The notes under the pieces: model-generated
What the model saw: only the letters and a program-made list of their open reading frames with translations
Databases searched by the model: none
What the model was told of the DNA's origin: nothing
Part shown: in pieces, positions 1 through 5,407 of the stretch
How positions within the stretch are numbered: position 1 is the first letter of the stretch
How the letters are laid out: each line of letters begins with the position of its first letter
DNA from: Acidobacteriota bacterium
Lineage (GTDB): Bacteria; Acidobacteriota; Vicinamibacteria; Vicinamibacterales; 2-12-FULL-66-21
Reading direction: 5' to 3'
Assembly (NCBI GenBank): GCA_013697225.1
Contig: JACCXG010000286.1
Span: forward strand, 1-5,407
DNA length: 5,407 nucleotides
Program-made: the position numbers and the translations under genes

Positions 1-158
1 TGGCCGAACATGTCCCACTCCACCTGGGCAAAGCCGAGGCAGACATGTTCGTTCGTCAGCAGCGCATGCTCGCGGCGCCTCGCCTCGTCGAGTGCACGGT
101 CCACGACGCGTTCCGCTGAGTCAGCCAATTTGTTCTGCGGAATGTCGAAATCTTCCAC
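1..158 (-). CDS. Clp-family ATPase/chaperone subunit, N-terminal part (truncated by window edge)
   Basis: Only the first 52 codons are present; the gene continues past the left edge. Residues about 11-45 read as one Clp N-terminal helical repeat: a helix with alternating Ala/Val/Leu (KLADSAERVVDRALDEAR), then REHALLTNEH and VCLGFAQVEW. This follows the ClpC/ClpA pattern of 'A...A..EA...H..I.TEH.LLGL', including the conserved H..L.(T/G)(N/T)EH segment. In ClpA/ClpC this domain recognises substrates or adaptors, and the AAA+ rings that follow unfold proteins for ClpP; no ATPase part is visible here, so the subtype is open. I chose the GTG at 158-156 because GGAGG lies 5 nt upstream (164-168). 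The frame stays open further upstream with another GTG in frame, but without such a ribosome site. The intrinsic terminator behind htpX suggests its own promoter. A stand-alone Clp N-domain protein is an alternative. Confidence 0.66.
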   Translation of the reverse strand, partial: MEDFDIPQNKLADSAERVVDRALDEARRREHALLTNEHVCLGFAQVEWDMFG

Positions 159-163
159 GGCCG

Positions 164-168
164 CCTCC
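164..168 (-). promoter_or_regulatory. Shine-Dalgarno of the Clp-family gene
   Basis: On the minus strand GGAGG is followed by CGGCC and then GTG at 158. The 5-nt spacing supports this GTG as the start rather than the upstream in-frame GTG, and shows the mRNA has a leader. Confidence 0.65.
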
Positions 169-271
169 ACTTCTCGCGCCCGCCCCCGGGCAGTCAGCTG
201 CCTTGTATTCAGCAAGAGGCAGGCCAACGCCAAGCCGTCCCGGCTTTCTTTGCTTAAAGTGGAAGAAACAG

Positions 272-287
272 TGCCCTGGACAGGGCA
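272..287. repeat. 16-bp perfect palindrome upstream of the Clp-family gene
   Basis: TGCCCTG-GA-CAGGGCA has two perfect 7-bp arms around a 2-bp centre. It lies between the htpX terminator and the Clp gene start, 114 bp upstream of that start. The tight symmetry fits a dimeric regulator operator better than an RNA hairpin, since the loop would be very small. It does not match CIRCE or the HspR HAIR consensus. The function is inferred only. Confidence 0.4.
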
Positions 288-300
288 ATCGAGAGGGGCT

Positions 301-338
301 CAAGAAAATCCCCGGTCCGCGGAAATGGCGGCCGGGGA
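301..338 (-). terminator. Intrinsic (rho-independent) terminator after htpX
   Basis: Read on the minus strand, TCCCCGG-CCGC pairs with GCGG-(A bulge)-CCGGGGA across a 7-nt loop. That is 11 base pairs with one bulged A, followed directly by TTTTCTTG. The stem begins 32 nt downstream of the htpX stop. A strong GC stem plus a U-tract at the correct strand and place makes this a convincing htpX terminator, and it separates htpX from the downstream Clp gene. Confidence 0.82.
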
Positions 339-370
339 CCCTCGTTCACCCACAGACGGGAGGGAATTCC

Positions 371-1210
371 TTACCGGATACCCTGCAGCAGCGCCTGGAT
401 GCGTGCTTCCGTCGGTGGGTGCGTGCTGAAAAGGGACGCCAGCCCGCCGCCCGTGAACGGCTTGATGATGAACATGTGGGCGGTGGCCGGGTTCGCCTCG
501 AGCGGCGTGCGCCGCGCAACCGCCTCGATCTTCCGGAGCGCATCCGCGAGCGCGTAGGGGTTTCCGGTCATCCGGGCCGCACCGGCATCGGCGGCGAACT
601 CGCGCGAGCGCGAGATGGCCATCTGAATCAGCATGGCGGCAATAGGGGCGAGGATCATCATTGCGAGCATCGCGATCGGATTGCTCTGGCCCCCTCGATC
701 GTCCCGGCCGCCGCTGAACATCCCGGCGTACATCGCCATGCGTGCTGCCATCATGACGGTCGCAGCGATGGTGGCAGCCACCGACCCGATCAGGATGTCG
801 CGGTGCTTCACGTGTGCGAGCTCGTGCGCGATGACCCCTTCGAGCTCGTGTGGTTCGAGCACCCGCATGATCCCCTCCGTCGCCGCGACCGCCGCATGCT
901 GCGGGTTCCGGCCCGTCGCAAAGGCGTTGGGTGACTGATCAGGAATCAGGTAGACCTTGGGCATGGGGAGGTTGGCCTGGCGCGCCAGCCGCTCGGTCAT
1001 CTGGTACAGCGAATGTGTCGGACCTACCTCCTGCGCCTTGTACATCCGCAGGACGATCTTGTCCGAGAACCAGTACGACCCCATGTTCATCACCACCGCG
1101 ATCCCGAACGCGATGACGAGGCCCTGTGCTCCTCCGAAAAAATCGCCGATGAGCAGCAGCATGCCGCTGAGGAGCCCGAGCAGCAGTGCCGTCTTGAGTC
1201 CGTTCGCCAT
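371..1210 (-). CDS. htpX: HtpX-type membrane zinc metalloprotease (peptidase family M48)
   Basis: 279 residues, near the usual HtpX length of about 280-295. The zinc motif HELAH is at residues 129-133 (Glu130 catalytic, His129 and His133 ligands), and the third ligand is Glu204 in SREFAAD, the M48 pattern. Hydrophobic segments at about 5-25 and 28-46 precede the catalytic domain, and two more at about 143-165 and 179-199 lie between the zinc motifs. The order matches HtpX, an inner-membrane protease with a cytoplasmic active site that degrades damaged or misassembled membrane proteins. The C-terminal STHPPTEARIQ block is also typical. The ATG at 1210 has no Shine-Dalgarno, but TACAAT ends 7 nt before it, suggesting a leaderless mRNA. 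A terminator follows the gene. It is divergent from the secreted-protein gene and sits next to a Clp-family gene, another protein quality-control function. Confidence 0.93.
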   Translation of the reverse strand: MANGLKTALLLGLLSGMLLLIGDFFGGAQGLVIAFGIAVVMNMGSYWFSDKIVLRMYKAQEVGPTHSLYQMTERLARQANLPMPKVYLIPDQSPNAFATGRNPQHAAVAATEGIMRVLEPHELEGVIAHELAHVKHRDILIGSVAATIAATVMMAARMAMYAGMFSGGRDDRGGQSNPIAMLAMMILAPIAAMLIQMAISRSREFAADAGAARMTGNPYALADALRKIEAVARRTPLEANPATAHMFIIKPFTGGGLASLFSTHPPTEARIQALLQGIR

Positions 1211-1216
1211 GCATCT

Positions 1217-1222
1217 ATTGTA
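1217..1222 (-). promoter_or_regulatory. -10 element of htpX, predicted leaderless
   Basis: On the minus strand TACAAT (5/6 to TATAAT) is followed by six bases (AGATGC) and the htpX ATG. Transcription starting 7 nt after the hexamer would begin at the A of ATG. A weak -35 (TCGCCA, 1239-1244, 4/6) sits 16 bp upstream. No Shine-Dalgarno is present. Confidence 0.6.
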
Positions 1223-1223
1223 A

Positions 1224-1245
1224 CTCGCCGGCTTCGATTGGCGAG
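1224..1245. repeat. Inverted repeat over the htpX promoter, operator candidate
   Basis: CTCGCC-N10-GGCGAG has perfect 6-bp arms spanning 22 bp. It begins next to the htpX -10 and overlaps the weak -35, the usual place for a repressor site of a dimeric regulator. The regulator is unknown. Confidence 0.42.
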
Positions 1246-1252
1246 CGCTCCC

Positions 1253-1268
1253 GCGCCGATTACGGCGC
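1253..1268. repeat. Inverted repeat in the htpX / secreted-protein divergent region
   Basis: GCGCCG-ATTA-CGGCGC has perfect 6-bp arms with a 4-bp centre, lying between the two divergent promoters. It could be an operator or a DNA-structure element. GC-rich DNA makes such repeats less surprising, so the confidence is modest. Confidence 0.35.
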
Positions 1269-1321
1269 CGAGTTCCTGCCTTCGCCCGGAGCTTCAGCCC
1301 CGCGGCAGGTGAGGTCGAAGG

Positions 1322-1327
1322 TATAAT
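1322..1327 (+). promoter_or_regulatory. -10 element of the secreted-protein gene, predicted leaderless
   Basis: A perfect TATAAT is followed by six bases (CGCGGG) and ATG at 1334, so the predicted transcript starts at the start codon. No convincing -35 is visible at 16-18 bp. A GAAGG at 1317-1321 is 12 nt from the ATG, too far to act as a normal Shine-Dalgarno. Confidence 0.62.
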
Positions 1328-1333
1328 CGCGGG

Positions 1334-1912
1334 ATGATGTGCCGAGGATTCCTGCTGGCGCTCGTACTGCTGGCGGGCGGCACCGCGGCGGCATCAGGCG
1401 CCAACGCGCAGACGCCGCAGCCGTTCCCCAGACCGGGAACACCCTCACGGCCCCAGCCCCCACCCCCGCCAGACGACGCCCCTCCCCCGAAGGTGCTTCC
1501 CCCCTCGGCTCAGCCCCCGGCGGTGCAAGGAGCGGCTGGCGAACCGACCGAGGGGACGCTCGGCATGCCCATCTACCCTGGCGCGCAGTTCCTCACGTCC
1601 TTCGACGCGGGCCGCGGCCAGCGCTACTTCCTCTTCGGCACGAACGTGGATTTTGCCCAGATCGTGGCGTACTACCGCACCGCCCTCAAGCAGCGCGGCA
1701 CGCTCGTCTACGACCAGCCGCCGATTCACATGTTCGACGTGGGGCGGTTCCGGGAGGATTCCATGGCGTTTCCGCCGGGAATCACCGTGAAGGATTACAC
1801 GTGGGGAGGCTCCGAAGGGTACCTGGACCTGAAGCCCGGCGCCCCCCCCACCCGCTATCGCACGGTGATTCAGCTCGTGCCCGCACCGGAAGGTGCGGGA
1901 AGCGGCCGCTAG
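1334..1912 (+). CDS. Exported proline-rich protein of unknown function
   Basis: 192 residues, no family recognised with confidence. The N-terminus is a signal peptide: Arg4, a hydrophobic core at about 5-20 (FLLALVLLAGG), and an Ala-X-Ala site (ANA) at 23-25, predicting cleavage before Gln26. There is no lipobox cysteine. Residues about 26-64 are a proline-rich, low-complexity linker with PPPPP and APPPK stretches. Residues about 74-185 look like a compact domain: GMPIYPGAQFL, then RYFLFGT, FAQIVAYYRTALKQRG, VGRFREDSMAFPPG and a final TVIQLVP strand. The PGA...F.....F..IV.YYR..L arrangement recalls small exported domains of unknown function in Gram-negative bacteria. I infer an envelope or periplasmic role, possibly spanning the wall through the proline-rich arm. 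ATG codons at 1334 and 1337 are adjacent; the promoter spacing favours 1334. It is convergent with the HbpS-like gene. Confidence 0.8.
   Translation: MMCRGFLLALVLLAGGTAAASGANAQTPQPFPRPGTPSRPQPPPPPDDAPPPKVLPPSAQPPAVQGAAGEPTEGTLGMPIYPGAQFLTSFDAGRGQRYFLFGTNVDFAQIVAYYRTALKQRGTLVYDQPPIHMFDVGRFREDSMAFPPGITVKDYTWGGSEGYLDLKPGAPPTRYRTVIQLVPAPEGAGSGR
1880..1899. repeat. Hairpin with GNRA-type loop at the convergent gene junction
   Basis: CCCGCACC-GGAA-GGTGCGGG is a perfect 8-bp stem. On the plus-strand RNA the loop is GGAA, a stable GNRA tetraloop. It lies inside the last codons of the secreted-protein gene and starts 9 nt past the stop of the opposing HbpS-like gene. No U-tract follows on either strand, so it is not a standard intrinsic terminator, but it could protect 3' ends or aid termination. 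Confidence 0.5.
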
Positions 1913-2310
1913 AGGGCGTCGGCTCCCGCCGAGGCCACATCGTGGTCTTGGTCGACCATGCCCCCTGACACCCCGATTGCGCCGACTACCGCTCCGCTGC
2001 CGTCCTTCAGCGGAACGCCGCCGGGAAACGTAATCAGCCCGCCGTTCGAGTGCTCGATTCCGTACAGGTCCTTCCCGGGCTGAGTCAGTTTCCCGAGCTC
2101 TCCCGTCGGCATGTCGAAAAAGCGGGCCGTCCGCGCCTTCTTGATTGCCACGTCGATGGACCCGAGCCACGCGCCGTCCATTCGATGAAACGCCTTCAGA
2201 TTGGCTCCGGCATCGACGATGGCGATGTTCATCCGGACGCCGATTTTCTCGGCGCGCCTCAAGGCAGCCTCGAGCGCCGTGCGGGCCCGCTCGAGCGTGA
2301 TGTCGGTCAT
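1909..2310 (-). CDS. GlcG/HbpS-family (DUF336, haem-degrading-like) protein
   Basis: 133 residues, the usual length of single-domain GlcG/HbpS proteins. Recognisable blocks in order are TLERARTALEAALRRAEKIG (5-24), MNIAIVDAGANLKAFHRMDGA (27-47), SIDVAIKKARTARFF (51-65), GGLITFPGGVPLKD (90-103) and GAIGVSGGMVDQD (110-122), all hallmark motifs of the family. Members include Streptomyces HbpS, which binds and degrades haem, and GlcG of glycolate loci; most have no known activity, so no ligand is assigned. No signal peptide is seen, so it is probably cytoplasmic. I place the start at 2310 rather than the in-frame ATG at 2436: AAGGGAG lies 5 nt upstream and family homology begins there, whereas the longer form would read over the thiC end. 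It follows thiC by 28 bp, probably co-transcribed. Confidence 0.87.
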   Translation of the reverse strand: MTDITLERARTALEAALRRAEKIGVRMNIAIVDAGANLKAFHRMDGAWLGSIDVAIKKARTARFFDMPTGELGKLTQPGKDLYGIEHSNGGLITFPGGVPLKDGSGAVVGAIGVSGGMVDQDHDVASAGADAL

Positions 2311-2315
2311 ATTCG

Positions 2316-2322
2316 CTCCCTT
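2316..2322 (-). promoter_or_regulatory. Shine-Dalgarno of the HbpS-like gene
   Basis: AAGGGAG, then CGAAT and ATG at 2310. It decides the start codon against a longer in-frame ORF that begins at 2436 inside thiC. No promoter is seen in the 28-bp gap, which fits an internal operon gene. Confidence 0.72.
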
Positions 2323-2338
2323 ACACGAGAAGAAGGAG

Positions 2339-3943
<1,605 letters not shown>

Positions 3944-3949
3944 AGGCGG

Positions 3950-3955
3950 ATCTTA
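3950..3955 (-). promoter_or_regulatory. -10-like element of thiC, predicted leaderless
   Basis: TAAGAT (TANNNT, 4/6 to the consensus) is followed by CCGCCT and the thiC ATG at 3943, the same 6-nt spacing as for htpX and the secreted-protein gene. TTGCTG (3974-3979) lies 18 bp upstream as a weak -35. If real, thiC can be transcribed independently of rlmI. Confidence 0.45.
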
Positions 3956-3958
3956 GCA

Positions 3959-3981
3959 GGTTGCCGAAAGGGGCAGCAACC
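3959..3981. repeat. Hairpin in the rlmI-thiC gap
   Basis: On the minus strand GGTTGCTG pairs with CGGCAACC across a 7-nt loop (CCCCTTT): 8 pairs, one of them G-U. It starts 7 nt after the rlmI stop. No U-tract follows, so intrinsic termination is unlikely. It overlaps the weak thiC -35, so it could be an operator, an mRNA processing or stability element, or chance. Confidence 0.45.
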
Positions 3982-3987
3982 GGCGGG

Positions 3988-5154
3988 TCATGCCAGCTTC
4001 CTGAGGATGAAGCACTTCAGATAGTAGGTCTCCGGCACGGTGAGCAGTACGGGGTGGTCCCGCGCCTGCATGCGCTTTTCGACGACGGCGATGTCGGCGC
4101 GTGCGTCGAGCGCCGCCTGCGCAAGCACCTCCGCGAATGCCCCTTCACTGACGTTGTACGAACAGCTGCAGGTGATCAGGAACCCTCCCGGCACGAGGAG
4201 CTTCAGGGCACGAAGGTTGATCTCCTTGTAGCCGGAGAGCGCCTTGGCCACGGCCGCCTTGTTCTTCGCGAAGGCTGGAGGGTCCAGGACGATCGTGTCG
4301 AAGCGCTCGCCGCGGCGTTCGAGCTCGCGCAGCTCGTCGAACACATTCATCGCCCGCGCATGGACGACGGCGCCGAGACCGTTCCGTTCGGCGTTGCGGC
4401 GGATCTGCTGTACCGCCGCCTCGGAAATATCGACTGCCAGCACCTCATCGCAGCGTGGCGCCAGCGAGAGCGCGAAACCACCGTTGTAGCTGAAGGCGTC
4501 GAGCAGCCGGCCGCGCGCGTAGCGGGCGGCTGCCACGCGGTTCTCCCGCTGGTCGAGAAAGAGCCCGGTCTTCTGGCCATGGTAGGGATCCACGCTGTAG
4601 CTCACCGTGCCTTCCTGCACGTCGATGCTCTCGGGGACACTGCCGTATAGCACGTCGACACGCGTCTCCAGCCCTTCGAGCCCGCGCACCCGCGGATCGT
4701 TCCGGCCGAGGATGCCGGTGGGCGCCACGAGCTCCACGAGCTGGTTGGTGATCTGCGGGAGCATCCGGTCCATTCCCTGGGAGAGCGCCTGAAGCACGAG
4801 CCAGTCGCCGTACCGGTCCACGACCAGTGACGGCAGGAGGTCCGCTTCGCCGTGCACGAGGCGGAAGGCCGCCCCCTCAATCTCCAGGGTCTTACGGAAG
4901 CCGATCGCCCCCTCCAGCCGCTCCCGCCAGGTGGCTTCAGTCGGTGCGTCGGGACCGCGCGTGAACATCCGCAGGCTGATCTCCGAACGGTCGCTGTAGA
5001 GTGCGTAGCCTGCCGTCCGGCCGCGGCTGTCGAGCACCCGGACCATGGCGCCAGCCTCCGCGTCCGCCCTGGTGACGTCGGATCGGTAAATCCAGGGATG
5101 CCCGTTCCGGATCCGGTCGTCACCGCGGCGGCTGATTGCAACTGAGGGAAACAT
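3988..5154 (-). CDS. rlmI: RlmI-type 23S rRNA cytosine-C5 methyltransferase (COG1092 family)
   Basis: 388 residues against 396 for E. coli RlmI, which methylates C1962 of 23S rRNA. Domain order matches. A PUA-type RNA-binding domain occupies about 1-75 (NGHPWIYRSDV, AGYALYSDRSEISLRMF). A central region contains HGEADLLPSLVVDRYGDWLVLQ and HGQKTGLFLDQR, both family signatures. A Rossmann methyltransferase follows, with the SAM motif LLDAFSYNGGFAL (217-229), acidic VDISEAAV (241-248), DPPAFAKNK (291-299) and the cysteine motif ITCSCSYN (327-334), Cys329 or Cys331 being the candidate catalytic residue. The end, DHPVLLTVPETYYLKCFILRKL, is typical. The start at 5154 is supported by AAGGAG 6 nt upstream. 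Bacterial paralogues of this family can differ in target site, so the family call is firmer than the exact C1962 target. It is divergent from rpiB and upstream of thiC. Confidence 0.9.
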   Translation of the reverse strand: MFPSVAISRRGDDRIRNGHPWIYRSDVTRADAEAGAMVRVLDSRGRTAGYALYSDRSEISLRMFTRGPDAPTEATWRERLEGAIGFRKTLEIEGAAFRLVHGEADLLPSLVVDRYGDWLVLQALSQGMDRMLPQITNQLVELVAPTGILGRNDPRVRGLEGLETRVDVLYGSVPESIDVQEGTVSYSVDPYHGQKTGLFLDQRENRVAAARYARGRLLDAFSYNGGFALSLAPRCDEVLAVDISEAAVQQIRRNAERNGLGAVVHARAMNVFDELRELERRGERFDTIVLDPPAFAKNKAAVAKALSGYKEINLRALKLLVPGGFLITCSCSYNVSEGAFAEVLAQAALDARADIAVVEKRMQARDHPVLLTVPETYYLKCFILRKLA

Positions 5155-5160
5155 GCACCA

Positions 5161-5166
5161 CTCCTT
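5161..5166 (-). promoter_or_regulatory. Shine-Dalgarno of rlmI
   Basis: AAGGAG, then TGGTGC and ATG at 5154: near-consensus sequence and spacing. Because it fills most of the 32-bp gap to rpiB, the rlmI transcription start must lie to its right, so at least part of the rlmI promoter lies inside the rpiB coding region. Confidence 0.8.
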
Positions 5167-5172
5167 AACAGC

Positions 5173-5178
5173 TATAAT
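5173..5178 (+). promoter_or_regulatory. -10 element of rpiB, predicted leaderless
   Basis: A perfect TATAAT is followed by TCCACACC and ATG at 5187. Initiation 7-9 nt downstream of the hexamer would leave a leader of 0-2 nt. No Shine-Dalgarno precedes rpiB and no good -35 is visible at 16-18 bp. Confidence 0.6.
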
Positions 5179-5186
5179 TCCACACC

Positions 5187-5407
5187 ATGCGGATCGCGAT
5201 CGGTGCCGATCACGCGGGGTTTGCGCTGAAGGCGCATCTCGCGGGGGCGATCGGGCGGCTCGGCCACCAGGTGGATGATCTCGGCACGTACACGACCGAT
5301 CCGGTCGACTACCCTGCCATCTGTGCTGCGGTGGGCCGCGCCGTCGTGGATCGGCGGGCGGACCTCGGGGTGGTGGTGGGAGGGAGCGGTCAGGGAGAGC
5401 AGATCGC
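5187..5407 (+). CDS. rpiB: Ribose-5-phosphate isomerase B, N-terminal part (truncated by window edge)
   Basis: Seventy-three codons are present. RpiB interconverts ribose 5-phosphate and ribulose 5-phosphate in the pentose phosphate pathway. The opening MRIAIGADHAGFALKAHL is the RpiB/LacAB signature, with Asp8-His9 of the substrate site. DDLGTY (30-35) and VDYP (40-43) follow, then VVVGGSGQGEQI at 62-73, the anion-hole loop. E. coli-type enzymes have a catalytic Cys in this loop (CGTG); here that position is Gly65. Glu71 in GEQ matches the actinobacterial/mycobacterial arrangement, in which a glutamate serves as the base. I therefore expect activity rather than loss of function, but the remaining half, including the arginines and histidine contacting phosphate, is outside the window. 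The gene is divergent from rlmI. The start is the only ATG giving the full family N-terminus. Confidence 0.92.
   Translation, partial: MRIAIGADHAGFALKAHLAGAIGRLGHQVDDLGTYTTDPVDYPAICAAVGRAVVDRRADLGVVVGGSGQGEQI

Noticed and set aside
159..271. Promoter for the Clp-family gene
   Set aside because: AATACAAG-like and TTGGC-like stretches occur, but no pair has acceptable spacing, so no promoter is called; a sigma factor with a different consensus is possible.
291..304. HspR (HAIR) operator half-site GCTCAAG
   Set aside because: Only one imperfect half-site is present, without the inverted CTTGAGT partner at the needed distance.
92..934. 280-codon open frame on the plus strand
   Set aside because: Antisense to htpX, with Arg/Pro/His-rich composition and no domain; htpX on the other strand has complete M48 motifs.
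1445..2170. 241-codon minus-strand frame spanning the convergent junction
   Set aside because: It overlaps the exported-protein gene in antisense and the HbpS-like gene in another frame; Arg/Gly-rich with no recognisable domain.
3944..3987. TPP riboswitch before thiC
   Set aside because: The gap is only 44 bp and lacks the conserved CUGAGA-type core; only a simple hairpin is present.
3961..4650. 229-codon open frame on the plus strand
   Set aside because: Antisense to the catalytic domain of rlmI, with no motif and no ribosome site.

Overview
This is a GC-rich chromosomal segment of ordinary bacterial housekeeping genes: seven protein-coding genes, two of them cut by the window edges. I see no transposase, integrase, CRISPR array, rRNA or tRNA, and no sign of recent transfer. 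Base composition, the secreted proline-rich protein and the gene mix would fit a free-living GC-rich lineage such as Acidobacteriota (Vicinamibacteria-like). That assignment is a guess from general resemblance, not a demonstrated placement.

Left part (1-1210, minus strand): the 5' end of a Clp-type ATPase/chaperone gene (GTG start, good Shine-Dalgarno) runs off the left edge. Upstream of it lies htpX, an M48 membrane zinc metalloprotease. A strong intrinsic terminator follows htpX, so these two protein quality-control genes are neighbours but probably separate transcripts.

Centre-left (1211-1912): a 123-bp divergent control region with two clean inverted repeats separates htpX from a plus-strand gene for an exported, proline-rich protein of unknown function. 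That gene ends in a 4-bp convergent overlap with the next minus-strand gene, the palindrome CTAG giving a TAG stop on each strand.

Centre-right (1909-5154, minus strand): rlmI (rRNA cytosine methyltransferase), then thiC (pyrimidine branch of thiamine synthesis), then a small GlcG/HbpS-family protein. The gaps are 44 and 28 bp, so they could be one operon, but thiC also has its own promoter-like element. There is no space for a TPP riboswitch before thiC.

Right edge (5187-5407, plus strand): the 5' part of rpiB (ribose-5-phosphate isomerase B), divergent from rlmI across only 32 bp. It lacks the catalytic cysteine of the E. coli type and carries the GEQ glutamate seen in the mycobacterial type.

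The most interesting cross-window pattern is in translation starts. Four genes (htpX, the secreted-protein gene, thiC, rpiB) have a -10-like hexamer (TACAAT, TATAAT, TAAGAT, TATAAT) placed 6, 6, 6 and 8 nt before the ATG and no Shine-Dalgarno, which predicts leaderless mRNAs. The other three (clp, the HbpS-like gene, rlmI) have a clear Shine-Dalgarno. No new multi-gene system is evident.
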